DNA of 64,000 bases from Paraflavitalea pollutisoli (lineage in GTDB: Bacteria; Bacteroidota; Bacteroidia; Chitinophagales; Chitinophagaceae), in the NCBI RefSeq assembly GCF_029360705.1, contig NZ_JARKMX010000001.1:806001-870000 (forward strand), written 5' to 3'. A program made the translations under genes and the position numbers. Of the stretch, positions 1 through 8,920 are shown piece by piece (within the stretch, counting starts at the first letter, position 1; every line of letters starts with the position of its first letter). The notes beneath the pieces are model-generated. The model saw only the letters and a program-made list of their open reading frames with translations, was not told the DNA's origin and did not search any database.

Positions 1-2894
1 ACCCTTGTTTGGTTAGGAACGGTTTTACCACCTACCAGTAAAGGAGTAAAGTGGGAAAGACCATCTGCGCCTACAACGGCTGATGAGTTACCGTAGATAC
101 CGTCGATCACTGCATTTCTCTCGCGGTTTTCAGTATCCCTGGTTACACCACGCCCCAGCATACCGTTGATGGTTTCGGAGTAGAAATCACCACCCTGTGT
201 CCAGTCTACGAGTACATTCAGCGTAAACCCTTTGTAAGACACAGTATTGGTAAGACCCAATTTGAAATCGGCATTGGGATTACCCACCATACCGTCGTTT
301 GGATCAACCAATGGCATACCAGAAACTGGGCTGATCAGCAGTTGGCCGTCTTCGGAACGGGCGGAATAGCTACCGCGCAGGTAACCATAAGGTTTACCGG
401 CTTCGATCCAGTTATAACCACCCAATTGGCTGCGGGTAAGACCTTCCACCAGTTCCTCGACCGTGTTGTCGTTCTTGGTAAATGCACCACGGATATTCCA
501 CTCCACATTTTTTGTTCTTACAGGAGTTACGTCCAGGGCAATTTCCCATCCGGTATTCCGGATCTCGCCGATATTAGTAAGATAACTGCTATAACCTGTT
601 GTTTGGGGGAAGGCGATCCCGTAGATAAGATCGGTAGATTTCTTGTCGTACCAGGTTGCTTCGATGCCTACACGGCTGTGGAAGAAACGGACATCTGTAC
701 CCAACTCCAGTTCTGTGGTGAATTCAGGCGTAAGGCCTGGGTCAATCGCCGTACCACCTCTTGTGGAAGTTGGTTGTCCCAGGAAGCCGGTCGCATTGAG
801 GTTGAAAATGGGATCAATACTGTGAGCAGGGGCGTCATTACCTACACGGGCATAGCCTACACGTATTTTCCCGTAATCGAACCAGTTGGATTTAAGGTTA
901 AACGCCTCAGACCAAACCAACGAACCGGAAACACCAGGGTAAAAATACTGGGCATTTGCATAGGGAAGCGTTGAAGTAAGGTCAGTTCTGCCCAGCAAGT
1001 TGATAAAGGCAAAATTCTTGTATCCGAGCGATGCATCAGCGAAAATACCTACCAGTCTTCTCTTGGTCCTGCGGTCGCTGTCAATCCTTTGGCGACGGGT
1101 ATTGGAAACGGCAAATAGATTGGGGATTACAAAATCCGCTCCATACATCTGTTGGTTGCGGCTATTGCGTTCGTTGATATCTATACCTACGTTGATGTCG
1201 AGGGTAAAATCTTTAGCGACTTTTGGGTTCAGTGCAACGAGGAACTTTCCGTTGATCTCCTGCTGCCTGTTTACCACTTCTGTCATGTTACCGCCGGGGT
1301 TATCAGCGCCACCGTAAGATGATTTGTCGATGATCTGGTCACGGTAAAGGGCATAATTATTGACACCCGCAGTCATGTCGGCTCTGATCCAGTTATTGAA
1401 TTTATAAGAAGCGCGGAGATTGGCCACGATGCGATCATCAAAGGAGGTGATCACGTTGTGATACGCTCCCCATACCGGGTTGGTGTACTGGCCATCGTTG
1501 AAACCAATTTGCGCACCTGCTTTGTTGACGGAGGGGTAGCCTACAATATCCCAGTTACGGGCCATGGTGTAGGTACGGCCCCACTGCGATACGAAATTTT
1601 GTGCCGCACCAATAAAGCCACCCACCTGTTTAGACCGGGTGTAAGTGGCGTTGGCGCCGATAGTCAGGTTACCGATGGCAGTTTGTCCGCCTACGCTGAT
1701 ATTGCTTTTACGGTAGCTGGAATTAACAATGTATCCATTCTGGTCAAGATGTGACATCGTCACATTGAACAGTGATTTGCCTTCTCCACCGTTAATGCCT
1801 ACTGAATGCTCCATCATGTTGCCAGTGGTGAACAGGTCCTTCACGTTGTTGGGATAAGCTTTGTAAGGAGCTCTTCCGTTCGGGAACAATTCGGGGTAGG
1901 CAGTACTCATGGTTAACCAGGTAGCAGCGGGAATAGAGTCAACGCCAGAGGCTGACTGACCGATCACCTGACCGTTTGCATCATAAATAACGCCTTTACC
2001 AAACCTCGCTCCCCAGGAGCCATTAGAGCCCTGCGTCCTGAAATTGGCACCGGCACCGTAGAGGTTCTGGAATTCAGGAATGTTGGCCACCTTTTCGATA
2101 GCGTAACCTGCACGGTAAGTAACGTTTAATGACTTAGCGCCTTTCTTGGGACTGCCGGATTTGGTTGTGATGAGCAACACGCCGTTGGATGCACGTGATC
2201 CATACAGTGAGGCGGCAGCTGCACCTTTCAGTACACTGATCGACTCGATGTCGTTGGGGTCGATGTTGTTGATACCGGAGCCGTAAGTACCACCGCCGCT
2301 GAAGGGGTTGCTGGTGTTGACGATGGGGTTGCTGTAAGGCACACCATCCACTACAATCAACGGATCGCCACCACTGAAGGAGGATACACCACGGATCTGG
2401 ATACGGGAAGCGGCACCAGGAGCTCCCTGACCCGCCCGGATGTCCACACCAGGTACTTTACCAGCCAGTGTGTTCAACACGTTTGACTCAGATTTCTGCA
2501 ACATAGTAGTAGGATCTACTTTTGATACAGCGTAACCCAGGGCACGTTCTGTCTTTCTGATACCCATCGCGGTTACTACCACTTCCGACAGGTCGGTTTT
2601 GCCAGGCATTAACCTGACTTCGATGGTAGCATTGTTGCCTACCACTACTTCTCTGGTAGCATAACCAACGCCGGTAAACACCAAAATATCGCCCTTGGAA
2701 GCAGCGACCTTGAAGTTACCTTGTTGATCTGAGGTGGTACCTGAAGATTGTTTGTTTTTGAGAACTACGGAAACAAAAGGAATGGGCGCTCCTTTTTCGT
2801 CTTCTACCCTGCCGGAGATGGTCAGGACCTGAGACTTACCAGCAATGACAAAGCACAACATTGCCAGTAAAAAACTAAGCAGTTTTTTTCTCAT
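1..2894 (-). CDS. SusC/RagA-family TonB-linked outer-membrane protein (partial, C-terminus outside window)
   Basis: The frame is open from ATG at 2894 to the window edge, giving about 964 codons without a stop. It starts with a signal peptide (MRKKLLSFLLAMLCFVIAGKS). A carboxypeptidase-D-like regulatory domain follows (ISGRVEDEKGAPIPFVSVVL). The TonB plug then shows the typical KVPGVDIRAGQGAPG, IQIRGVSS and PLIVVDGVPY motifs and the SISVLKGAAAAS-like segment. Known SusC proteins form the outer-membrane barrel that imports glycans or peptides together with a SusD lipoprotein lid, usually encoded just downstream. That partner would lie to the left of this window. The ligand cannot be predicted from what is visible. 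Confidence 0.95.
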   Translation of the reverse strand, partial: MRKKLLSFLLAMLCFVIAGKSQVLTISGRVEDEKGAPIPFVSVVLKNKQSSGTTSDQQGNFKVAASKGDILVFTGVGYATREVVVGNNATIEVRLMPGKTDLSEVVVTAMGIRKTERALGYAVSKVDPTTMLQKSESNVLNTLAGKVPGVDIRAGQGAPGAASRIQIRGVSSFSGGDPLIVVDGVPYSNPIVNTSNPFSGGGTYGSGINNIDPNDIESISVLKGAAAASLYGSRASNGVLLITTKSGSPKKGAKSLNVTYRAGYAIEKVANIPEFQNLYGAGANFRTQGSNGSWGARFGKGVIYDANGQVIGQSASGVDSIPAATWLTMSTAYPELFPNGRAPYKAYPNNVKDLFTTGNMMEHSVGINGGEGKSLFNVTMSHLDQNGYIVNSSYRKSNISVGGQTAIGNLTIGANATYTRSKQVGGFIGAAQNFVSQWGRTYTMARNWDIVGYPSVNKAGAQIGFNDGQYTNPVWGAYHNVITSFDDRIVANLRASYKFNNWIRADMTAGVNNYALYRDQIIDKSSYGGADNPGGNMTEVVNRQQEINGKFLVALNPKVAKDFTLDINVGIDINERNSRNQQMYGADFVIPNLFAVSNTRRQRIDSDRRTKRRLVGIFADASLGYKNFAFINLLGRTDLTSTLPYANAQYFYPGVSGSLVWSEAFNLKSNWFDYGKIRVGYARVGNDAPAHSIDPIFNLNATGFLGQPTSTRGGTAIDPGLTPEFTTELELGTDVRFFHSRVGIEATWYDKKSTDLIYGIAFPQTTGYSSYLTNIGEIRNTGWEIALDVTPVRTKNVEWNIRGAFTKNDNTVEELVEGLTRSQLGGYNWIEAGKPYGYLRGSYSARSEDGQLLISPVSGMPLVDPNDGMVGNPNADFKLGLTNTVSYKGFTLNVLVDWTQGGDFYSETINGMLGRGVTRDTENRERNAVIDGIYGNSSAVVGADGLSHFTPLLVGGKTVPNQTR

Positions 2895-3420
2895 GTGAGT
2901 TTTGGTTTGAGTTGAATAACTAGTATAAATCGAACTGAAATATAAATCTAATTATCAAGAAAAACATGTTTTAACCATTGCATGGCTAAAATTTGATTAT
3001 GTCAGGTTAATTTTTACACCTTCCATGCTGAAAGCCGGTCAAATCGTTGACTAAGCGGTTACATAGCGCGTATGAACGTAAGAACTTGATAAGAAAGTTT
3101 AGCGGAATATAATTAGGACGATGGATGCTTGTTTGGTAATGTTTAATTATGTAAAATAATTCTATGTGAAGTATTGTGTGGAAAAGACCCTGATTTTGGA
3201 TCAAAATCCTTCTTGAATGGATAGAATGAAAACATGTAGTTAATTGTAATGAGTCGTACTTTATCAGTATTGCTGAAATGGAGTAGTTATTTGTACGCGG
3301 TGGAAGGGCAGTAACAGATCGGGAAGACGGCGCAAAGCACCGGCGGAATTCATCCATATATATTATGTAGCGCTAAATGGTGGTGTTGGGTATCAGTGAA
3401 GAAGGTGGGGGAGGATCCCT
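2895..3420. other. AT-rich intergenic region upstream of the SusC-like gene
   Basis: About 525 bp lie between the SusC-like start and the tRNA terminator. A 116-codon frame on the minus strand (3007-3357) has low-complexity, unconvincing composition and no recognisable domain, so I do not call it a gene. The promoter of the SusC-like gene should lie here, but I see no clear TAnnTTTG element close to its start. Confidence 0.5.
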
Positions 3421-3461
3421 AATATGAAGAAAACCCGCTATAAGCGGGTTTTCTTCATATT
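3421..3461 (-). terminator. Terminator of tRNA-fMet
   Basis: A perfect 19-bp inverted repeat (3421-3439 with 3443-3461) with a 3-nt loop starts immediately after the 3' end of the tRNA on the minus strand. The G/C core (ACCCGC/GCGGGT) is followed by a U-rich arm, as in an intrinsic terminator. Its symmetry means it could work in both directions. Confidence 0.85.
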
Positions 3462-3462
3462 G

Positions 3463-3534
<72 letters not shown>

Positions 3535-3617
3535 ATGTAGTGGAGTGCAAATGTACGCTTTTATTCATTCCTGCCAAATTTGATTTACTATTTTTTACAA
3601 ATCGTACTTTCACGGAT

Positions 3618-4457
3618 ATGAAGAAGATAACTGCTCTTTTCCTCCTCAGCACGCTCCTGGCCTGCAACAGAGCCCCCAAGGTGCAGCAGGATAAGCTCTA
3701 TTCCAGGCACCTGAAAAAAAATATAGCCCTCACCATTTTCAATACGCCACTGCCCGATGATAAATCTCAACTGAATCTCCTCCTGCTCAACGATGGCCAG
3801 GAGGTAGACAGGCTGCAGCTACCCGCCATGCTCGATAGCCTGTATAAAGCATCCGCCATTGGTCCGCTCATCGTAGTGGCGATCCATACCGACGACCGCA
3901 TGCAGGAATACGGTGTCGCCGACAAACCCGATGCGGCTGGCCGCGGCAGCCGTGCCGGCTATTATGATGCCTTTGTGAACAATGAGCTGTATCCCTTCAT
4001 CAAAAAGAAAACGGGCGTCAGGAAGTTCAAGGCCGTGGCCGTCGCCGGTTGCTCATTGGGTGGCCTGTCGGCCTTCGATATCGCCTGGAATCATCCCGAC
4101 AAGATCGATATGGCCGGCATCTTCTCCGGTTCTTTCTGGTGGCGGGATAAAGAAGCGACCGACAGCAGCTACAATGACGACGTCAACAGGATCATGATCG
4201 CCAAACTCAAAGCCTCCCGCAAGAAGCCCCAGCTGCGGTACTGGTTCTATGCAGGCGATGCAGAAGAAACGTCCGACCGCGACGGAGATGGTATCATCGA
4301 TGTCATCGACGATACGCAGGATGTAATAGAGTTGGTAAAAAAACGGATCAGCACGCCAGGAGCGGTAATGCTGAAAATCCTGCCTGGGGGGCGTCATGAC
4401 TGGCCCGATTGGCGCAGTGCCTTGCCCGGATTTCTGGTTTGGGCCTTCCATCCTTAA
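3618..4457 (+). CDS. Lipoprotein esterase of the putative-esterase (esterase D-like) family
   Basis: A 279-aa protein with a lipoprotein signal (MKKITALFLLSTLLAC, lipobox LLAC). It is an alpha/beta hydrolase of the PF00756 type. The nucleophile elbow is GCSLGG with Ser146. The late histidine is His260 in GGRHDW, and a DGDGIIDVIDD acidic loop lies between them. The family cleaves ester bonds of acylated sugars, siderophore-like esters or small acyl esters; the substrate here is not predictable. An in-frame ATG 78 bp upstream overlaps the tRNA promoter side and would place the signal peptide internally, so I chose 3618. It is transcribed divergently from the tRNA. Confidence 0.85.
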   Translation: MKKITALFLLSTLLACNRAPKVQQDKLYSRHLKKNIALTIFNTPLPDDKSQLNLLLLNDGQEVDRLQLPAMLDSLYKASAIGPLIVVAIHTDDRMQEYGVADKPDAAGRGSRAGYYDAFVNNELYPFIKKKTGVRKFKAVAVAGCSLGGLSAFDIAWNHPDKIDMAGIFSGSFWWRDKEATDSSYNDDVNRIMIAKLKASRKKPQLRYWFYAGDAEETSDRDGDGIIDVIDDTQDVIELVKKRISTPGAVMLKILPGGRHDWPDWRSALPGFLVWAFHP

Positions 4458-4465
4458 TATGAAAA

Positions 4466-4488
4466 GGGCCGCCCAGATGGGGCGGCCC
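4466..4488. terminator. Hairpin between convergent genes
   Basis: GGGCCGCCC (4466-4474) pairs with GGGCGGCCC (4480-4488) over a 5-nt loop, between the convergent esterase and DUF2807 genes. The U-tract is poor, so it may act as a weak bidirectional terminator or an mRNA 3'-end stabiliser. Confidence 0.6.
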
Positions 4489-4510
4489 GTATAACTAGCC
4501 TAAAAACATA

Positions 4511-5221
4511 CTAATTCTTGCGCACGCTGCTGGCTCCACTCGACTTCATGTCACGGATCACACCGTCGCCCTTGTAGTGAATGCTACTGGCGCCGGAGGC
4601 CCGCACATTCAACTCCTTGTTGATCGTTACCCGGATGTCTGATGCACCACTGGCGTCTGCATCGCATTTGTCGGCCACCAACTCAAAGCCTTTGAAATCG
4701 CTGGCACCGTTGGCATCGATCCGCAGCACATTTACTCTCCCGGTTACCGAGGCATCTGAAGCGCCGCTGAGCGTAATCTCCAGCGACTCTGCTTCAATCG
4801 TTCCCTTCAAGTCACTGGCGCCACCCATCGAGATATACAGGTCGCCCGCTTTGAGTGTACCGTTGATCACCACATCGCTGGCGCCAGTAGCCGTCAGTTT
4901 GTTGATGTTTTTGAACGCAACATATACTTTCAGCTTCTTATTGCCCTTCCACCATTTGCCGTCATCGTCATAGCTGATCTTCAGCACACCGTCTTCTACC
5001 ACAGTCTTGATACGGTTACGGAATTCGGGAGTAATGGCACTCACTGCCAACGCTTCTTCATCCGATTGCGAGAGGTACACGTCGATAGCATGAGAGACGC
5101 GAATGGCGCTGAAACTTCCTATCTGGCGGGGTTCTGCATTTTCATCATTGATGATCTGCTTTTGTGCCAGCAAGGCCAGTGGCAATGTCATCAATAAGAA
5201 CAATACTATCTTTTTCATCAT
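4511..5221 (-). CDS. DUF2807 (head GIN domain) secreted protein
   Basis: A 236-aa protein with signal peptide MMKKIVLFLLMTLPLALLAQ. The mature part carries the DUF2807/head-GIN fold (PF10988). It begins with FSAIRVSHAIDVYLSQ and then has repeated turns of the type GASD (GASDVVING, GASDLKGT, GASDASVTG, GASDFKG, GASDIRV), as expected for a right-handed beta-helix or stacked beta-sheet. The function of the family is not established. It is the downstream member of a tandem pair with the 5249-5968 gene (27 bp apart), so the two are probably co-transcribed. Confidence 0.9.
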   Translation of the reverse strand: MMKKIVLFLLMTLPLALLAQKQIINDENAEPRQIGSFSAIRVSHAIDVYLSQSDEEALAVSAITPEFRNRIKTVVEDGVLKISYDDDGKWWKGNKKLKVYVAFKNINKLTATGASDVVINGTLKAGDLYISMGGASDLKGTIEAESLEITLSGASDASVTGRVNVLRIDANGASDFKGFELVADKCDADASGASDIRVTINKELNVRASGASSIHYKGDGVIRDMKSSGASSVRKN

Positions 5222-5248
5222 TGCTGTATTTGTGGGTTGTACGCTTGA

Positions 5249-5968
5249 CTATCCTTTTCTTACTGCACCGCCGCTGCCGGTCTTTACATTCCTGATCACG
5301 CCATTGCCTTTGTAGGTAACCGATCCACCACTGCTGGCTTCGGCCGACATTTCCTTGTTCATCGTGATCTGTATGCTTGCGCCGCTGCTTACGTCGGCAC
5401 TACAATTATTAACGACGAGTTCGAATCCGTGAAATGCACTGCCGCTGCTGCCATCCACGCTCAGTGAATTGGCGGTACCGGAGATATTAACAACAGCTCC
5501 GCTGCTCTGATCCACTGATACACCGTCAAAAGTAACTGCGCCTCTGAACGTGCCGCCACTTGATACATCGAGGTCCAGTTTATCGCCTTTGATCGTGCCG
5601 TCTGTTACCACGCTGGCTCCAGATGCAATATCCAGGCCATCTACCTTATCGATCGATACATAGGCGACCGGATTCACTCCCTTCATGTTCTTGTACTTCC
5701 AAAATTTCAGGGTTTCCTGGTCATAGTAGATCTTCAGTACCCCATTCTCAACACGGGTCACGATCTTGTCACGGTATTCTTCTTTGGAAGCGCTGACGGC
5801 TACCGCCTCCGCTCCCTGCGTCAAATATACTTTGATACCATTAGACACCTTGATGGAATGGAAGCCGGATACCTTACGTACCTGGGCCAGCGGATCATTG
5901 ATCTGCTTTTGGGCAAACAGTACCAGGGAGAAAAGAATGCTGACACCTAACAGTCCGATCTTTTTCAT
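5249..5968 (-). CDS. DUF2807 (head GIN domain) secreted protein, paralogue
   Basis: A 239-aa protein with signal peptide MKKIGLLGVSILFSLVLFAQ and the same architecture as its neighbour. It has FHSIKVSNGIKVYLTQ, then repeated SGAS/SSGG turns (IASGASVVTDG, VSSGGTFRGA, QSSGAVVNISG, GSSGSAFHG, SSGASIQIT). An alternative ATG 9 bp upstream (5977) would add MLI ahead of the signal peptide; I prefer MKK. The pair is a recent-looking tandem duplication: both end in a VIRNVK/VIRDMK-SGxxxVRK tail. The biochemical role is unknown. Confidence 0.9.
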   Translation of the reverse strand: MKKIGLLGVSILFSLVLFAQKQINDPLAQVRKVSGFHSIKVSNGIKVYLTQGAEAVAVSASKEEYRDKIVTRVENGVLKIYYDQETLKFWKYKNMKGVNPVAYVSIDKVDGLDIASGASVVTDGTIKGDKLDLDVSSGGTFRGAVTFDGVSVDQSSGAVVNISGTANSLSVDGSSGSAFHGFELVVNNCSADVSSGASIQITMNKEMSAEASSGGSVTYKGNGVIRNVKTGSGGAVRKG

Positions 5969-6108
5969 AATTAGCATTTTAAATATGGTCAGTAATTTTT
6001 GTTGAATGTTGCATCCGGCCTCGTTTTCCTGCCTGCCGGTGCGTGTAAAAGTGTGACGGCCATCGGCCCGGGAATGTTACAAATCTTTTAAAAAAGTTTT
6101 TTTGACAC

Positions 6109-6116
6109 TATCTTTG
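6109..6116 (+). promoter_or_regulatory. Candidate -7 promoter element (TATCTTTG)
   Basis: TATCTTTG matches the Bacteroidota sigma-A -7 consensus TAnnTTTG. It lies about 30 bp upstream of the TPP aptamer, so transcription would start just before the riboswitch. A TTG at the expected -33 spacing is not obvious. A short hairpin (CTCTTT-GGCC-AAAGAG, from 6121) followed by a T-run lies at the predicted 5' end. Confidence 0.55.
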
Positions 6117-6147
6117 CACTCTCTTTGGCCAAAGAGGTTTTTTCAGA

Positions 6148-6242
6148 TTCCCGGGGTGCTTGACCCAGACTGCCGGCGGCAGGATGGCAAAGGCTGAGAT
6201 TATACCCGTAGAACCTGACCAGGGTAATGCCTGCGCAGGGAA
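6148..6242 (+). ncRNA. TPP riboswitch (THI element)
   Basis: The aptamer shows the conserved THI-box segments in order: GGGGTGC near 6153, GGCTGAGAT at 6192-6200, ACCCG, GAACCTGA at 6211-6218 and GGTAATGCCTGCGCAGGGA ending at 6242. P1 is closed by TTCCC (6148-6152) and GGGAA (6238-6242). CTGAGA and ACCTGA are the pyrimidine and pyrophosphate binding segments of known TPP aptamers. The 83-nt stretch before the ATG has no obvious terminator hairpin, so control may act on translation. Confidence 0.95.
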
Positions 6243-6325
6243 GGTAGGTCCTCTTCTATTGTCTACACTTCGCTTTCGCAGCATTTTCTCTTAAAATCAT
6301 TTTTTCACTCAAAATCTTTCCGAAG

Positions 6326-8761
6326 ATGAGAAAAATGCTTTTGGGGATTTGCTACTTATTGATTTCCCACGGGTTACTGGCTCAGCAGATTAAGGGCCAC
6401 GTAACCGACGCATCCACCGGAGGCCCCGTAGCATCGGCCACCGTAGAGCTTTCCAACATTGCCACACTGGTCACCAACGAATCGGGCCAGTTTGCATTCA
6501 ATCGCATCAGACAGGGCACGTACACCTTGCGTATTACCAGCATTGGCTACCAGGCCGTAGAAACCAAGGTGTCGCCCGGCAGTGAAAACATTGCCATTAA
6601 ACTGCAAAAGCTCAATTTGTTCATGCAGCCGGTAGAGGTACGTGCTATCCGTGCCGGCGAAAAAGCCCCGTTTGCGAAATCCGATATCAGCAAAAAGGAG
6701 ATCGAAAAGATCAACACCGGACAAGACCTGCCCATGTTGCTCAATCAGTTGCCATCGGCCGTGGTGAGTTCAGACGCCGGCAATGGGGTAGGGTATACAG
6801 GCGTAAGAATTCGTGGTACAGATGGTACCCGGATCAACGTTACCCTGAACGGTATCCCCTACAACGATGTGGAATCTCAAGGCAGCTTCTTCGTGAATAT
6901 GCCCGATTTTACGTCCTCGGTCAACAACATCCAGGTACAACGTGGTGTGGGTACCTCCTCCAATGGTGCCGGTGCTTTCGGCGCCACCATCAACCTCAGC
7001 ACCAATGAGGTTAATACCCGGGCCTACGCAGAGATCAACAACAGCTATGGTTCTTTCAATACCTGGAAGAATACCGTGAAAGTGGGCAGCGGATTGATTG
7101 CCGATCACTTCACCATCGACGCCCGGGTGTCGCGTATCAAGAGCGATGGCTTTGTAGACCGTGGCGCCAGCGACCTGAAGTCTTTTTACCTCAGCGGCGC
7201 TTACCTGGCACCCAAAACCTCCATCCGCGTGAACGTGTTCTCGGGTAAAGAGAAGACCTACCAATCGTGGAATGGGGTACCAGAGGCCAAGCTCAATAAT
7301 GACCCCGTTAAACTGCTGGAGCATTATTACAACAACCTTGGTACTGCTTATTTCACTCCGCAGGATTCGCTCAACCTGTTCAATTCCGATCCGCGCAAGT
7401 ACAATTATTTCACCTACAGTAACCAAACCGATAACTACCAGCAAGATCATTACCAGCTCTTCTTCAACCAGGAGCTGTCGACCAGGCTAACCTTCAATAC
7501 CGCCTTCTGGCTCACCAAAGGGAAAGGGTATTATGAAGAATACAAACCCCAGGAGGAGTATGCCGACTACGGATTACCGAACTATAGCCCAGGTGGTGGC
7601 ACCGCCATTAAGAAGACTGATATCATCCGCCAGTTATGGCTCGATAACAGTTTCTATGGGCAAATATTCTCTTTGCAGTATAAAGGCGTAGCAGACCAGT
7701 TGACCGTAGGTGGTGGCTGGAACCGCTACGATGGTAAACATTTCGGCGAGATCATTTGGGCGCAGGCAGGTGGTATCGACAACCGTTATCGCTGGTACAA
7801 CCTGAAAGCCTATAAAACGGATGTGAACACTTACGCGAAATACCAACGGAAGCTGACACCCGAACTGGAAGTGTTTGCTGACCTGCAATACCGTCGGGTA
7901 CTGTATAATATTGGTGGTTTCCGTAAGAACCCCACCTTGCAGGTGCGTAACACCTTCGACTTCTTCAACCCCAAACTGGGACTTACCTATGCCCGCGGAG
8001 GTTTCATGGCTTATGCTTCATACGCGCAGGGCAACAAAGAGCCTAACCGCGATGACTTCGAAGCGGGGATGGAAAGCCAGCCCAAAGCCGAGCAGCTCCA
8101 TGATTTCGAAGCAGGCGTTTCGCAAAAAGGGGACTGGTATACGGTAAGTGGTAATTTTTACTATATGCTGTACAAAGACCAATTGGTGCAGACCGGTAAG
8201 ATCAACGATGTGGGCGCCAATGCCCGTACAAATGTAGATGACAGCTACCGGATTGGTCTGGAGTTGCAGGGATCGGTTCGCCCTGCCCAGTGGTTGCAGA
8301 TCGGTGCCAACCTAACCGTGAGTGGTAATCGTATCAAAGACTTCACCGAGTATTACGAAGACTATGACAATGGCGGCCAGAAGGCTTTTGCCCATGGCAA
8401 TACCGATATCTCCTTTTCTCCCAACCTGATAGGCGGCGGTACGATCAGTGTACTGCCGGTGAAGGATCTGGAGATCGCTTTCCTGGAAAAATATGTAGGT
8501 CGTCAGTACCTCGATAATACCTCCAACAAGCAGCGCAGCATCAGCGCTTATTTTGTACAGGATGCCCGCGCTTCCTATACACTGCGCAATATCGTTGCCC
8601 GGGAGATTACCCTGACCGGCCAGGTCAACAACCTCTTCAACCGTAAGTATAGCGCCAGCGGTTATACGTTCAGTTATCAATATGGTTCGTTGATCACCGA
8701 AAACTATTACTTCCCACAAGCGGGCACCAACTTTATCATTGCCGTGAATGTGAAGCTGTAA
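6326..8761 (+). CDS. TonB-dependent outer-membrane receptor, probable thiamine/thiamine-precursor transporter
   Basis: An 811-aa protein with a signal peptide (MRKMLLGICYLLISHGLLAQ). It has a carboxypeptidase-like regulatory domain (IKGHVTDASTGGPVASATVEL), a TonB plug (residues about 120-230, VRIRGTDGTRINVTLNGIPYND) and a 22-strand-type barrel ending in a hydrophobic beta-strand (NFIIAVNVKL). No SusD partner is present. The TPP riboswitch directly upstream makes thiamine or a related compound the likely ligand. In Bacteroidota such receptors are known THI-box targets, often with pnuT and a thiamine pyrophosphokinase; neither follows here. A strong terminator closes the unit after this single gene. 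Confidence 0.9.
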   Translation: MRKMLLGICYLLISHGLLAQQIKGHVTDASTGGPVASATVELSNIATLVTNESGQFAFNRIRQGTYTLRITSIGYQAVETKVSPGSENIAIKLQKLNLFMQPVEVRAIRAGEKAPFAKSDISKKEIEKINTGQDLPMLLNQLPSAVVSSDAGNGVGYTGVRIRGTDGTRINVTLNGIPYNDVESQGSFFVNMPDFTSSVNNIQVQRGVGTSSNGAGAFGATINLSTNEVNTRAYAEINNSYGSFNTWKNTVKVGSGLIADHFTIDARVSRIKSDGFVDRGASDLKSFYLSGAYLAPKTSIRVNVFSGKEKTYQSWNGVPEAKLNNDPVKLLEHYYNNLGTAYFTPQDSLNLFNSDPRKYNYFTYSNQTDNYQQDHYQLFFNQELSTRLTFNTAFWLTKGKGYYEEYKPQEEYADYGLPNYSPGGGTAIKKTDIIRQLWLDNSFYGQIFSLQYKGVADQLTVGGGWNRYDGKHFGEIIWAQAGGIDNRYRWYNLKAYKTDVNTYAKYQRKLTPELEVFADLQYRRVLYNIGGFRKNPTLQVRNTFDFFNPKLGLTYARGGFMAYASYAQGNKEPNRDDFEAGMESQPKAEQLHDFEAGVSQKGDWYTVSGNFYYMLYKDQLVQTGKINDVGANARTNVDDSYRIGLELQGSVRPAQWLQIGANLTVSGNRIKDFTEYYEDYDNGGQKAFAHGNTDISFSPNLIGGGTISVLPVKDLEIAFLEKYVGRQYLDNTSNKQRSISAYFVQDARASYTLRNIVAREITLTGQVNNLFNRKYSASGYTFSYQYGSLITENYYFPQAGTNFIIAVNVKL

Positions 8762-8787
8762 GCCGTTTATACTTTTTAATTGGAACC

Positions 8788-8830
8788 TGCCACAGTTTAA
8801 CTTCTGCTGAGAAGTAACTGTGGCATTTTT
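8788..8830 (+). terminator. Intrinsic terminator after the TPP-controlled receptor
   Basis: TGCCACAGTT (8788-8797) pairs with AACTGTGGCA (8816-8825). The stem extends inward by ACTTCT/AGAAGT, and a run of T follows from 8826. Confidence 0.9.
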
Positions 8831-8860
8831 GTGTACATTTATAGCGGACCCTGTGCAGGG

Positions 8861-8877
8861 CCCGCCGAAGTGGCGGG
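8861..8877. repeat. Short GC-rich palindrome in the leader of the PmoA-like gene
   Basis: CCCGCC (8861-8866) and GGCGGG (8872-8877) flank GAAGT. It could be a small extragenic palindrome or an mRNA hairpin 43 bp before the start codon. No other copy was noticed in the window. Confidence 0.35.
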
Positions 8878-8920
8878 CGTAGGCACAACCCAGCTAATCG
8901 ATCATTAAAAAGCTATTCGG

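Noticed and set aside
3007-3357. 116-codon frame on the minus strand upstream of the SusC-like gene
   Set aside because: Composition is unlike neighbouring proteins (many His, Ile and Asn in no pattern), no domain is visible, and there is no promoter or conserved start. It is probably chance in AT-rich DNA.
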